DNA of 16,085 nucleotides from DATIGJ01 sp035644155 (GCA_035644155.1 DASQPC010000092.1:1-16085), one strand, 5' to 3'. Positions 1 through 7,729 are shown, counted from the first letter of the stretch. Notes: a model not told the origin generated them from the sequence alone. Numbers and translations are program-made.

Positions 1-117
1 ACTGATGCATATATTGCAAGCCTTGAAGACAAATTTAATGCTACTCCAAGAAAATGCTTGCAATACAAAACCCCGTATGAGATGATGCACAAACTTCATC
101 GTGCAACTACCAAGTGA
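1..117 (+). CDS. IS30-family transposase, C-terminal fragment (cut by window edge)
   Basis: The first 38 codons run in frame to TGA at 115-117. The residues include the stretch NATPRKCLQYKTPYEMM, which matches the C-terminal signature of IS30-family DDE transposases (N.RPRK.L.fkTP.E). The catalytic DDE residues would lie upstream, outside the window. The enzyme cuts and joins the ends of its own insertion sequence. The gene is followed directly by a plausible terminal inverted repeat, so the window opens inside an intact-looking 3' end of an IS. Whether the copy is complete cannot be seen. The family assignment is fairly secure from the motif; the name of the particular IS is unknown. Confidence 0.8.
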   Translation, partial: TDAYIASLEDKFNATPRKCLQYKTPYEMMHKLHRATTK

Positions 118-139
118 TGCACTTCCACCTAGAATCTAC
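114..139 (+). repeat. Probable right terminal inverted repeat of the IS30-family element
   Basis: The sequence that overlaps the transposase stop codon and ends in AGAATCTAC has the position, length and GTGATGCACTT-type inner end expected of an IS30-family right inverted repeat. The left repeat is outside the window, so the match cannot be verified and the outer end at about 139 is an estimate. Confidence 0.45.
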
Positions 140-156
140 GTATATTTAATATAGGA

Positions 157-162
157 TATAAT
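157..162 (+). promoter_or_regulatory. Candidate -10 box upstream of the zinc-ribbon gene
   Basis: A perfect TATAAT lies 18 bp beyond the inferred IS end and about 40 bp before the ATG at 202. No good -35 box is visible 17 bp upstream (AATCTA region, inside the IS end), so a promoter driven in part by the IS terminus is possible but unproven. Confidence 0.35.
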
Positions 163-201
163 TTGGCTTATAGTAATAAAGCGTGAGAGGAGGTGAAAAT
201 T

Positions 202-756
202 ATGACAAAGAAATGTAAATCTTGTATGAAGGACATTGATGCGAAAGCTAAAAAATGTCCGTATTGCCAAGCTGATCAACGAAATTGGTTTAGAAAGCAT
301 CCGATATTGACTGGAATTTTTGGACTTATTATCTTTTTTGTAGTAATCGGGGTAGCTGGAAGTAAAGGAGGCAGTAGCAATACCACCTCTGATACTGGCA
401 ATAGCACAGCTAATGCAACGCAAGCACCAAAAACTCCTCCGATGGTTGTTGATGCGACAGCTCTAGTAGGAGAATATGATAAAAACAAACTTGCGGCTCA
501 GGATAAGTACACAGGGAAGATTGTTCAAACAACAGCATTTATTGATAATATCAGCAGTGATATTGCTGGAAGTTATTATCTGTCATTAAAACCAAGTAAT
601 GACCAATATTATGCTGGCACAACTTTTCAGTGTTACTTTAATGACAAATCAGCTCTCACATCTCTTGCAAATGGTCAATCTGTTACCGTAACAGGAACGA
701 TGCAGGATATGAGTTTGGGGATTGTCGAAATGAAAGATTGTAGTTTGGTGAAATAA
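202..756 (+). CDS. Zinc-ribbon, single-membrane-span protein with OB-fold (tRNA_anti-like) domain
   Basis: The 184-residue protein begins with a zinc ribbon (C5-x2-C8, C19-x2-C22). One hydrophobic membrane segment follows at about residues 35-52, then a Gly/Ser/Thr-rich linker and a C-terminal domain of about 110 residues (from VVDATALVGEYD). That domain resembles the tRNA_anti-like OB fold found in bacterial membrane-anchored or lipoprotein-like proteins. The reaction or ligand is unknown. The start at 202 is chosen over an in-frame GTG at 193 because a perfect AGGAGGTG lies at 188-195, six bases before ATG 202; the GTG is part of that ribosome-binding site. A strong Shine-Dalgarno contrasts with the chromosomal genes further along. 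With the IS immediately upstream, this gene may be transferred (inference). Confidence 0.75.
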   Translation: MTKKCKSCMKDIDAKAKKCPYCQADQRNWFRKHPILTGIFGLIIFFVVIGVAGSKGGSSNTTSDTGNSTANATQAPKTPPMVVDATALVGEYDKNKLAAQDKYTGKIVQTTAFIDNISSDIAGSYYLSLKPSNDQYYAGTTFQCYFNDKSALTSLANGQSVTVTGTMQDMSLGIVEMKDCSLVK

Positions 757-763
757 TGGTTTC

Positions 764-812
764 ATCTTCTTTCACTCTGGGCGGGAGAATTCCTGCCTAG
801 GAGAAAGAAGAT
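764..812. other. Long imperfect hairpin after the zinc-ribbon gene
   Basis: A perfect 10-bp outer stem (ATCTTCTTTC at 764-773 with GAAAGAAGAT at 803-812) encloses a GC-rich inner stem (780-786 with 791-797, one G-T pair). It lies 8 bp after the stop at 756, so a transcription-termination or mRNA-end role is natural. There is no clean T-run after it on either strand, so it is not a textbook Rho-independent terminator. Confidence 0.45.
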
Positions 813-924
813 AATTTCAAACTCATTCTGTGGCTAAAAAGAGGTTATCTAGTACAATAGGATACATTTTGTTTGCTAGTTATTTGTCCTTCATAGTTGA
901 TAAGAGACGCTAAAAACCTTGTAA

Positions 925-955
925 TTGAGCAGCTTATCATACTATTATATATAAT
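925..955 (+). promoter_or_regulatory. Promoter of the GT-C/TPR gene (leaderless type)
   Basis: TTGAGC (925-930) and a perfect TATAAT (950-955) are spaced by 19 bp. Transcription would begin near 962, at the ATG (960). No Shine-Dalgarno is present. The spacing is longer than ideal, so the -35 box is less certain than the -10 box. Confidence 0.5.
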
Positions 956-959
956 ACCT

Positions 960-2714
960 ATGCCAGATCACGAACAGCAGGAGGAAGAGATTTCTTTGAA
1001 AGATTATTTCGTTCCTCTCACAACAGCAAAAGCCATTCTTTTTTTAGTAATTATTGGTTTAACCCTCTTTTTTTACGGTCTCTTTAATAATTTTGTTGCT
1101 GATGACCCGCCAGAAATAATCCAAAATCCTGTCATTCAATCAATACAGAATTTCCCTCAATTTTTTTCAGGAGGGTTATTCTATATGGGACCGGGACAAA
1201 AATTAGGCGGGAGTTTTTACAGACCATTACAAAGCGTATTCTTTTCTTCTATTTATTCTGTTTTTGGTCCGAATTTTTTTATGTTTCATTTGTTCCAAGT
1301 GTTTTTATTTATTGCAAATGTGTGGTTACTCCTTCTTCTTTTTAAGCACTTCTTTAGTATATCACTCTCTTTTCTCTTGGCTTTAATCTTTCTTATCCAT
1401 CCAATAAATAGCGAAGCAGCATATTATATTTCTGCTACGCAGGAAGTACTTTTCCTTTTCTTTGGGCTCTTATCTCTTTGGATTGTGAAAAACTATCAAT
1501 CTCAGAAGGCACTTATTTTTTCTAGCATTTGCTTATTCTGTTCCATTCTTTCAAAAGAAACTGGCATACTTTTTTTCTTCATAACTCCACTCTATATAGT
1601 TCTTTATCATCGAAAGCGAATCTATCCATTGGTAGGTTACTTCCTTTCATTTCTTGGCGTATATTTCTTGTTGCGACTCAATGCACTTGGAATTACACCT
1701 ACTGTAACAAAAAATGCGCCAATTCAAGAGTTGAACTTAGTTGGTCGGCTTATCAACGTACCAGAGATGTTTCTCTTTTACTTAAAAACATTTTTCTATC
1801 CTTGGGATCTTGCTTCTGTATATCACTGGGTGTATAGACAAATTGATTTCCAGCATTTTTATTTGCCATTGATTATTGATCTTCTCTTTTTAGCGTTACT
1901 ATTCTTCTTTTCTTTTGTTTTGCACAAGAAGTCACGAAAGCATTTTATTCTCTATATTTTTTTTCTTATATGGTTTCTTATGGGAATGCTTCTGCATATG
2001 CAAATTCTCCCGCTTGACCAAACAGTGACAGACCAATGGTTTTATTTTCCTATGGTAGGTCTTCTTGGAATGATAGGAGTTTTATTTGATGTCTTTAAAG
2101 TTAACGTAAAAAACGTATTCGTGTTTACGACTATAATCATCATAATATCTCTTTTAGGAATAAGAACCTTTGTGAGGGGGTTTGATTGGCATGATGATTT
2201 TACTCTTGCCAGTCACGATGTTACGGTGTCAAAAGAGGCGTATTCACTCGAGCATGAATTGAGTCGTATTTATATCGACAGAGGAGAGTATCAGCTAGCA
2301 AAAAATCATGCAGAAAAATCAATTCAATTATTTCCCTATGTATTCAATTACACTGATTTAGGAAACGCAAATTTTTCTCTAGGAGATTATACAGAAGCCA
2401 AAAAAGCGTATCTCCAAGCATTGAAATATGGTGATAATTACACAACATATGAGAATATGGCAGCTCTCTATATGAATGACGGTGATCCCAAAGAAGGAAT
2501 AACTTTTATTAAAAGCCTTCTGAAGAAAAAATATCCATCCGATGCACGGCTATGGCTTTATTTAGGAATTTTGGAATATCGTTTAGGGAATAAAGATGAG
2601 GCGAAAACCGCAATTCAATACGCATATCAATTTGATCCGGGAATACCTAATATAAATATTATCTATACTACTATTATCAATAATCAGCCCTTACACTATA
2701 GAATTGGGCAGTAA
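960..2714 (+). CDS. Multi-pass membrane protein, GT-C glycosyltransferase-like, with C-terminal TPR repeats
   Basis: The protein has 584 residues. The N-terminal ~400 residues contain roughly ten hydrophobic membrane segments. The first external loop carries FVADDPPEIIQNP with an acidic pair (D48, D49), followed by a YRPLQSVFFS motif. This is the layout of GT-C/PMT- and TMTC-like enzymes that move sugars from lipid-linked donors to proteins outside the membrane. Residues about 426-570 form tetratricopeptide repeats (for example EYQLAKNHAEKSIQLFP, DYTEAKKAYLQALKYG, NKDEAKTAIQYAYQFDP). A TTG start at 897 would add 21 residues, but ATG 960 is preferred because TATAAT lies five bases before it and the added residues fit poorly. 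The adjacent secreted repeat protein is a possible substrate (inference). Donor and acceptor are unknown. Confidence 0.7.
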   Translation: MPDHEQQEEEISLKDYFVPLTTAKAILFLVIIGLTLFFYGLFNNFVADDPPEIIQNPVIQSIQNFPQFFSGGLFYMGPGQKLGGSFYRPLQSVFFSSIYSVFGPNFFMFHLFQVFLFIANVWLLLLLFKHFFSISLSFLLALIFLIHPINSEAAYYISATQEVLFLFFGLLSLWIVKNYQSQKALIFSSICLFCSILSKETGILFFFITPLYIVLYHRKRIYPLVGYFLSFLGVYFLLRLNALGITPTVTKNAPIQELNLVGRLINVPEMFLFYLKTFFYPWDLASVYHWVYRQIDFQHFYLPLIIDLLFLALLFFFSFVLHKKSRKHFILYIFFLIWFLMGMLLHMQILPLDQTVTDQWFYFPMVGLLGMIGVLFDVFKVNVKNVFVFTTIIIIISLLGIRTFVRGFDWHDDFTLASHDVTVSKEAYSLEHELSRIYIDRGEYQLAKNHAEKSIQLFPYVFNYTDLGNANFSLGDYTEAKKAYLQALKYGDNYTTYENMAALYMNDGDPKEGITFIKSLLKKKYPSDARLWLYLGILEYRLGNKDEAKTAIQYAYQFDPGIPNINIIYTTIINNQPLHYRIGQ

Positions 2715-2758
2715 AACGGAGGTTTATTACAATTTTTTGGGTAATTTTTATTTGGTTA

Positions 2759-2788
2759 TTGACAAAGGATGAGTTTTTCTTCTACTGT
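2759..2788 (+). promoter_or_regulatory. Promoter of the secreted repeat-protein gene
   Basis: A perfect TTGACA (2759-2764) is followed after 18 bp by TACTGT (2783-2788). Transcription would begin around 2795, only a few bases before ATG 2799, with no Shine-Dalgarno between. An overlapping TATAGG (2788-2793) is a less well-spaced alternative -10 box. Confidence 0.5.
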
Positions 2789-2798
2789 ATAGGTATAC

Positions 2799-5303
2799 AT
2801 GAAAATTAAACTATTTTTCAATTTTCTTCTTTTCCTCTTAATTGCTTCTGGTTTTGTTTTTGCTAAATCTGCTTATGCTGATACAGTCTCAGGACATGTT
2901 TACGATTATTCAGGAAATGCAGTACAAGGTCAAGTTGTTAGTTTAAAAAATTCAAGTGGCACCACTGTTGCAACAAGTACTACAGATTCATCAGGTAGTT
3001 ATTCATTATCTGCGTCCGGTGGGACATATAGGTTAGATATAAAAGGAACAAATAATAGTCTTTCTCTTCAAGTTCCACAAAACTACACCATAACTAATTA
3101 CAATTACAGTTTTTCTGGAACAACTACATTTGATATTACTATTCCACTTAACAAGGTTACGATTCATGTCCAAGATTCATCAAGTAATCCTATCAGCGGG
3201 GCTAGGATTGGAGGACAGGATGCTGGATTTGCAGGTACAGCGAATGATAACCTCAGTGTTAGCGGGGTTACAGGATTTACTTCGGTGGATTCTTATAGTT
3301 CCAGCACAGGTCCCTTGACAGACTCATCTGGCAATGTGTCATTATATTTGATTCCTAACGATTCCCCCTATAACTATACTTTTGCTGTAACTCCTCCAAG
3401 TGGTAGCGGTTATGGCATCACAACAATAAATAATGTTACTGTTACAAGTGATACAACCCAAAACCTCACTCTTCAATCACCAGTCACTTTAAGTGGTCAT
3501 ATATATGATGAGCTTGGAAATGCCGTTGCAAATCAAACAATTACACTTACTACTGCATTCGGTGCTACAGCAGCCACACAGAATACTGATTCTTCCGGTA
3601 ATTATTCCTTATCAGTTGAACCGAATACATATACATTAAGAATATCTAAAAGTAACAACTCTCTTTCAGTAAATCTTCCACAGAATTATAATTTGTATGA
3701 TAATACTTATTCGATAAGCTCAAATACTACTATGGATGTTACTATTCCAGTAAAACAGGTGAGCGTCCATGTTCAGAATTTTCTAGGAGATGCTGTAAGT
3801 GGTGTAGTACTGAAAGCATCAGATCCAGGCTTTGCAGGAACAGTTAATGATAGTTTAACAATCGGAGGAGGAAGTGTTCCTGTAACTGGCATTGATTCTT
3901 ATACTTCAAGTACTGGTCCGACAACCGACTCATCTGGAAATGCAACTTTATGGTTATTTCCGACAGATTCTCCCTACACTTACACTTATACAGCACTTAA
4001 ACCTAGCGGAAGTGTATACACAAATACAAATGTCGCAAACATTACATTTACTAGCGACAATTCAATAACAATTACGATGCAGCAACCGATGGTAACGTTG
4101 AGTGCACATGTATATGATCCGAGTAGTACCGCCGTTTCTGGTCAACAAGTAATATTGAAGAATGCAACAAGTGGAGCGCAATTGGCAACAAGTACGACCG
4201 ATTCTTCTGGTAACTATTCTATATCTGCACCAACAGGTACCTACAGGCTTGATGTTGTAGGATCAAATAATAGTCTTTCTCTCCATGTCCCCCAAAACTA
4301 TACGTTAAGCGATTATAGTTATGTGCTGTCGGGAAATACATCTACTGATATAACTATTCCATCAAAAGAAGTTGACGTTAATTTGAAAGATGCAGCAGGG
4401 AATAATATAAGTGGATCAACAATTAGTGCCTCAGACCAAAGTTTTGGAGGCGTGGTGAATGATAATCTTACGTTAGGAACAGGTATTACAGGAGTTTCAG
4501 GTACAGATTCCTATAGCTCAAGTACTGGGCCAACTACCAACTCATCTGGAAACGCAACACTTTGGTTATTAGGGACAAATTCTCCATATACTTATACATT
4601 TTTAGCCTTACCACCAAGCGGTAGCTACACAACAACAACTCAATCTAATGTTACTTTTACTTCAAATACGTCCTTAAATATGTCAATGCAACAGACCATA
4701 ACATTTAGTGGTCATGTATATGATTACCTTGGAAATCCCGTTTCAGGGCAAAACGTTATTCTAAAAACAAGTGGTGGAACTGTAATAGCCTCCTCGACAT
4801 CTGATTCATCAGGTAATTATTCAATGTCTGCACAGACGGGAACATATAGACTTGATGTGACTGGATCTAGCAATAGCCTTTCTCTTAAAGTTTCTCAAAA
4901 CTATACCCTAAGTGACTACAGTTATAATTTGACTCAAAGCACGAATTCTTTGGATATAACAATTCCTGTTAAGAAAGTTGATATTCATGTACAGGACTCT
5001 TCAAGTACTCCTGTGAGTGGAGTTGTAGTAAGTGCATCAGATACAAGTTTTGGTGGAGTAGTTAACGACAACCTTACTATCGGAACAGGTGCTACAGGAG
5101 TCACTGGAACCGACACATATAGTTCAAGCACTGGACCAACAACCGATTCATCTGGAAATGCAACATTATATTTGTTCCCAACGAACTCTTCTTACACATA
5201 TGACTTTGTAGGTACCCCTCCAGGCGGAAGCGGATTTTCTACTACAACTTTAAGTGGTATTACCTTTACAGCGAACCACTCAGAAACTATAACTCTAAAC
5301 TAA
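2799..5303 (+). CDS. Secreted protein of four tandem Cna-B/carboxypeptidase-regulatory-like repeat units
   Basis: The 834-residue protein starts with a clear signal peptide (MKIK, hydrophobic core, AKSAYA), with probable cleavage after A27. The rest is four repeat units of about 202 residues beginning near residues 28, 229, 432 and 634. Each unit has two beta-sandwich-like halves: one opens with a form of LSGHVYDxxGNxV and contains TTDSSGNYSLSA and GTYRLDV; the other opens with VDVHVQDSSG and contains DSYSSSTGPTTDSSGNATL. These are hallmarks of carboxypeptidase-regulatory/Cna-B-type stalk domains of surface adhesins. The protein stops exactly at the end of repeat four (ETITLN) with no LPXTG motif or terminal membrane span. 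It is therefore released, held by another partner, or has lost its anchor. Its composition is rich in Ser, Thr and Asn. A role in surface attachment is inference. Confidence 0.8.
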   Translation: MKIKLFFNFLLFLLIASGFVFAKSAYADTVSGHVYDYSGNAVQGQVVSLKNSSGTTVATSTTDSSGSYSLSASGGTYRLDIKGTNNSLSLQVPQNYTITNYNYSFSGTTTFDITIPLNKVTIHVQDSSSNPISGARIGGQDAGFAGTANDNLSVSGVTGFTSVDSYSSSTGPLTDSSGNVSLYLIPNDSPYNYTFAVTPPSGSGYGITTINNVTVTSDTTQNLTLQSPVTLSGHIYDELGNAVANQTITLTTAFGATAATQNTDSSGNYSLSVEPNTYTLRISKSNNSLSVNLPQNYNLYDNTYSISSNTTMDVTIPVKQVSVHVQNFLGDAVSGVVLKASDPGFAGTVNDSLTIGGGSVPVTGIDSYTSSTGPTTDSSGNATLWLFPTDSPYTYTYTALKPSGSVYTNTNVANITFTSDNSITITMQQPMVTLSAHVYDPSSTAVSGQQVILKNATSGAQLATSTTDSSGNYSISAPTGTYRLDVVGSNNSLSLHVPQNYTLSDYSYVLSGNTSTDITIPSKEVDVNLKDAAGNNISGSTISASDQSFGGVVNDNLTLGTGITGVSGTDSYSSSTGPTTNSSGNATLWLLGTNSPYTYTFLALPPSGSYTTTTQSNVTFTSNTSLNMSMQQTITFSGHVYDYLGNPVSGQNVILKTSGGTVIASSTSDSSGNYSMSAQTGTYRLDVTGSSNSLSLKVSQNYTLSDYSYNLTQSTNSLDITIPVKKVDIHVQDSSSTPVSGVVVSASDTSFGGVVNDNLTIGTGATGVTGTDTYSSSTGPTTDSSGNATLYLFPTNSSYTYDFVGTPPGGSGFSTTTLSGITFTANHSETITLN
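2880..5303 (+). repeat. Four tandem coding repeats, ~606 bp each
   Basis: Units begin near 2880, 3483, 4092 and 4698 and run to 5303. They are clearly homologous at protein level but diverged at DNA level; shared short tracts include forms of GATTCATCTGGAAATGCAAC. The regular period (201-203 residues) points to duplication of a whole two-domain unit followed by drift. Confidence 0.85.
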
Positions 5304-5460
5304 ACTTTTTTAAGACTACCCTTAATAATTAGCGATTTTTCGTATTAGTCGTATCAAAGACAAAGAAAAGTCTACTAAAAATATTGCTGTTATTCTTCTT
5401 ATCCGATTCATACTAATAATTAGCTCAGTTCTCTTTTCCTAATCAGGTAAAAAAATTGAT

Positions 5461-5634
5461 ATGATGAATTGTGTTATAGAGTCTTCTTGTCAAAATCTCA
5501 AGCCTGAAAAGCAAAAACTACGGCAATGGGAGGTTTTTTGTTTTTGCTTGTTATTTGGCATAGCCCTCCTTCTTCCTACCACGCCCGTAGGCAAGTTCTT
5601 CCTGCAAACAAAGGGATTTGGTAATATTTGCTAA
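5461..5634 (+). CDS. Possible 57-residue membrane peptide (weak)
   Basis: ATG ATG at 5461 opens a frame of 57 codons ending in TAA at 5632-5634. The product would have a hydrophobic stretch (VFCFCLLFGIALLLPTTPVG) preceded by basic residues, so it could be a single-span membrane peptide. There is no Shine-Dalgarno, several rare-looking Cys codons, and the frame runs through the inverted repeat at 5509-5549. It may be chance. Confidence 0.2.
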   Translation: MMNCVIESSCQNLKPEKQKLRQWEVFCFCLLFGIALLLPTTPVGKFFLQTKGFGNIC

Positions 5635-5683
5635 TTCAGGCTTCCAAAAGCGAAATGACGAAGTTCTAAATCAAAAATAATAA

Positions 5684-5712
5684 TTTCCAATTTGAAGAGA
5701 AAAGCATATAAT
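5684..5712 (+). promoter_or_regulatory. Candidate promoter of the double-HTH gene
   Basis: TTTCCA (5684-5689), a 17-bp spacer and a perfect TATAAT (5707-5712) predict a start near 5719, giving a leader of about 28 bases before ATG 5747. This may be the main promoter of the whole rightward gene block (inference). Confidence 0.45.
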
Positions 5713-5746
5713 GGGCAAAATCACGTAACGAAGAATGTAATGCGCT

Positions 5747-6787
5747 ATGAAGAAAAGAAGACCAACGCTGCATAATGTTAAAGAAAATCCTGATCTATAC
5801 CCCGAAGAGTATCGATTACTAAAAGCTACTGCGCAGCAAATTGGAGAGCAGGTTCGTTTAACGCTCGATTATTATAACGATCAAATAGCACAGGTAATTC
5901 AAATTTTTGGGCATATAGAAAAACAAGTAAAACAGAGTCCGGTTTTAAAATTTATGCATTATGCGGACGAAAAAAATTTTTCATTTGTCATGCAAGCAAG
6001 TGAGGGAGATAAAGAGTCTCTTCAAAAATTGAGTAAAATATGGTGGAGAAGATTATTCCATCTGTATGCAATTATTGAGAAGCATGAAGGGAAAAAAACA
6101 AACGCGCAAGGATTTCAAACATATATTCATGAACACTGTTGGGAGATAGTAACTTCGATTGAAAATAAACCAATCAGTTACCAGCTTGTAGCTGATATTC
6201 CAGAAAAAATATATTATTCATTAAGTAAAAATTTGCGAAAAAAACTTACTGAAAGTTTTGAACAGGGAGTGAGTCTTACTATCACAGATGAAGAAACTGT
6301 TTCTTTTGAAAATTACCAAAGTGAAGACAAACTTGTCACTGACATTAGTCCTTCTCGCTTCCTTTCAAACAAAATCTATATGTACAATGGTAGGGAATAT
6401 CTTTTTATAGATACCATCTCACGTATATCAGGTGTTTCAGATCAAACACTAAGGAACTGGGTGAGAGACGGAAAAATAAAAGGTGAAAAAATACATTACT
6501 TTTCTTCGCTTAGAAAATCTTATATCAATCCTTGGATTCTTCGTTATGAAGAGGGACTCCTTCAAAAAATAGAGCATATAAAGCAATTAGAGCTTTCTGT
6601 TCGTAATCATACAAAAGAGGGATATGTAACTATTGGACAGCTTGCTAAGCTGCTACATAGGTCAAGAAGAACTTTACAACGTTGGGTAGAAGATGGAAAA
6701 ATAAAACCGACTATAAAACAAAATGGTATCCCGCTTTATTCAAATAAGTATGCAAGAGAACTCTATCAGAATCTTCATTTGAAGTAA
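5747..6787 (+). CDS. DNA-binding protein with two C-terminal MerR/excisionase-like helix-turn-helix domains
   Basis: The protein has 346 residues. Residues about 219-262 (LFIDTISRISGVSDQTLRNWVRDGKI) and 292-340 (VTIGQLAKLLHRSRRTLQRWVEDGKI) are two copies of a winged helix-turn-helix of the MerR/excisionase type, each ending in the W-V-x-D-G-K-I turn. The first 200 residues are helical and charged, with several aromatic positions, and I do not recognise them. Two DNA-reading heads in one chain would suit binding to paired sites, as in an excisionase, replication initiator or master repressor. It opens the co-directional block ending in the recombinase, which suggests a control or recombination-directionality role (inference). 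No Shine-Dalgarno is evident; ATG 5747 is the first good start after the promoter. Confidence 0.65.
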   Translation: MKKRRPTLHNVKENPDLYPEEYRLLKATAQQIGEQVRLTLDYYNDQIAQVIQIFGHIEKQVKQSPVLKFMHYADEKNFSFVMQASEGDKESLQKLSKIWWRRLFHLYAIIEKHEGKKTNAQGFQTYIHEHCWEIVTSIENKPISYQLVADIPEKIYYSLSKNLRKKLTESFEQGVSLTITDEETVSFENYQSEDKLVTDISPSRFLSNKIYMYNGREYLFIDTISRISGVSDQTLRNWVRDGKIKGEKIHYFSSLRKSYINPWILRYEEGLLQKIEHIKQLELSVRNHTKEGYVTIGQLAKLLHRSRRTLQRWVEDGKIKPTIKQNGIPLYSNKYARELYQNLHLK

Positions 6788-6889
6788 GAATATTAAATCC
6801 TTTTGTTCCGCCAATCTCGTTGATTACTTTTGTCGCACCTTTTTTGACTTATCTCTAATGCCAACAAAGGCAAATGTAACGAAAAAGTT

Positions 6890-7195
6890 ATGAATAATAA
6901 TGCACTTGTATCATCTTCAAATTTTTCTTATTCAATCACCGAGGTAGAGATTACTCCTATCAAGCCAAGAGAGGGACTTATTGCATTTGCAAGTTTTGTA
7001 TTCAATAACGCATTTTATTTTAGTTCAATCGGCATATACACAAAAATAGAGGGAGGCTACCGTCTTACATACCCAACTAAACTTGTTGGTAATCGTAACC
7101 TGCAAATTTACCACCCCATATCAAAAGACGTCTCCGAAGCAATAGAAATTGCCATTTTTTCAAAGCTTAACGAAATATTTGGGAGGATTTTTTAG
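6890..7195 (+). CDS. SpoVG-family protein
   Basis: The protein has 101 residues. Residues 16-90 follow the SpoVG pattern: ITEVEITPI, then GLIAFASFVFNNAFYFSSIGIYT, a YRLTYPTK strand and YHPISKDVSEAIEIAI near the end. SpoVG is a small DNA/RNA-binding regulator known from Firmicutes sporulation and division, and homologues are common in phage and plasmid early regions. Here it precedes the replication genes and is followed two bases later by the ATG of a 47-residue protein. A TTGACT at 6844-6849 might be a -35 box, but no well-spaced -10 box is seen, so transcription may come from upstream. There is no Shine-Dalgarno before ATG 6890. The sequence is diverged, so the assignment rests on pattern. 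Confidence 0.65.
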   Translation: MNNNALVSSSNFSYSITEVEITPIKPREGLIAFASFVFNNAFYFSSIGIYTKIEGGYRLTYPTKLVGNRNLQIYHPISKDVSEAIEIAIFSKLNEIFGRIF

Positions 7196-7197
7196 AT

Positions 7198-7341
7198 ATG
7201 TTGAATTTATTTATAAAACGACCTCAGAGTGAGGTGCAAAATTTCTTAGACTTTTTAAGTTCTATTAACCCATTCCAAAAAAAGTGGGTGGAGCAAGTCA
7301 TAAAAAGTAGAGGAGGTGAACGAAAAAATGGCGATCAATAA
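7198..7341 (+). CDS. 47-residue protein, translationally coupled small gene
   Basis: ATG 7198 lies two bases after the SpoVG-like stop (7193-7195) and has its own GGGAGG at 7181-7186. It encodes 47 residues: a start of MLNLFIKRPQSEV, a helical segment (VQNFLDFLSSINPFQKKWVEQVIKS) and a basic tail ending at TAA 7339-7341. Its end overlaps the next gene by 14 bases and contains that gene's ribosome-binding site. The tight packing and the Shine-Dalgarno support a real gene. I do not recognise the family. The amphipathic helix could mediate protein contact with the replication proteins, but nothing in the sequence shows this. Confidence 0.55.
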   Translation: MLNLFIKRPQSEVQNFLDFLSSINPFQKKWVEQVIKSRGGERKNGDQ

Positions 7342-7711
7342 TTTAACGGTAAAAGAAACCGAAGGCGGAATTACAGTACCAGAAGGTTTGTATCAAGCAA
7401 AGGTCAAAGAAATCAAAGAAAATACTGGTGAATTTGGACCATACGTAAAACTTGCTTTTGACATTACAGAGGGCGAGTTCAACGGTACGACAAAAACACT
7501 GGTTGCATCACTGAAAATGACCCGAAACAAATCAGGGAAAAACTCTAAATTGTACGATGCTGCGAAGGCAATCTTAAAAGAAGAACCGAAAACAGGTGAC
7601 AGTTTAGATTTGAATAACCTGATTGGCAAAACATGCCAAATACTCATAATAAATGGCAAATTGCTTGACGGTGTGCAGTATCAGGATATTTCGAAAGTTT
7701 TACCTGATTAA
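7328..7711 (+). CDS. Small OB-fold-like protein (DUF669/single-strand-binding-like), element replication module
   Basis: The 127-residue protein is built of alternating strands: VPEGLYQAKVKEIKENTGEFGPYVKLAFDITEGEFNGTTKT, a helix-rich centre (NSKLYDAAKAILKEE), then GKTCQILIINGKLLDGVQYQDISKVLP. This resembles the small DUF669-type or OB-fold proteins that accompany primases and helicases in phages and plasmids and are thought to bind single-stranded DNA. The acidic C-terminal tail typical of SSB is absent. The start is ATG 7328, not GTG 7316, because AGGAGGTG at 7311-7318 sits nine bases before ATG 7328. A strong hairpin and then the primase gene follow. The role is inferred from fold pattern and neighbours. 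Confidence 0.55.
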   Translation: MAINNLTVKETEGGITVPEGLYQAKVKEIKENTGEFGPYVKLAFDITEGEFNGTTKTLVASLKMTRNKSGKNSKLYDAAKAILKEEPKTGDSLDLNNLIGKTCQILIINGKLLDGVQYQDISKVLPD

Positions 7712-7729
7712 CCTAGAGGAACTGTTGAG

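Larger units (their letters stand above)
5304..5746. other. Intergenic region between the repeat protein and the element-like gene block
   Basis: This is 443 bases of AT-rich sequence with no confident gene. It holds an inverted repeat (AAGCAAAAAC at 5509-5518 with GTTTTTGCTT at 5540-5549), a T-rich run at 5534-5545, a small CCTAC/GTAGG repeat near 5576-5590, and a candidate promoter before 5747. If the downstream block is an integrated element, its left end may lie here. I found no copy of the ychF 5' sequence that would mark it. Confidence 0.5.

Noticed and set aside
193..201. GTG start of the zinc-ribbon gene at 193
   Set aside because: The GTG is the last part of AGGAGGTG, which is correctly spaced for ATG 202.
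897..959. TTG start of the GT-C/TPR gene at 897
   Set aside because: It would put the TATAAT box inside the gene and add 21 residues with no family support; ATG 960 fits the promoter.
4031..4037. TGTCGCA copy within the secreted repeat-protein gene as part of the array
   Set aside because: It is a single copy 2.8 kb from the next one and outside the element; at heptamer length one or two chance copies are expected in this window.
7316..7327. GTG start of the OB-fold-like gene at 7316
   Set aside because: It is part of the AGGAGGTG that serves ATG 7328.
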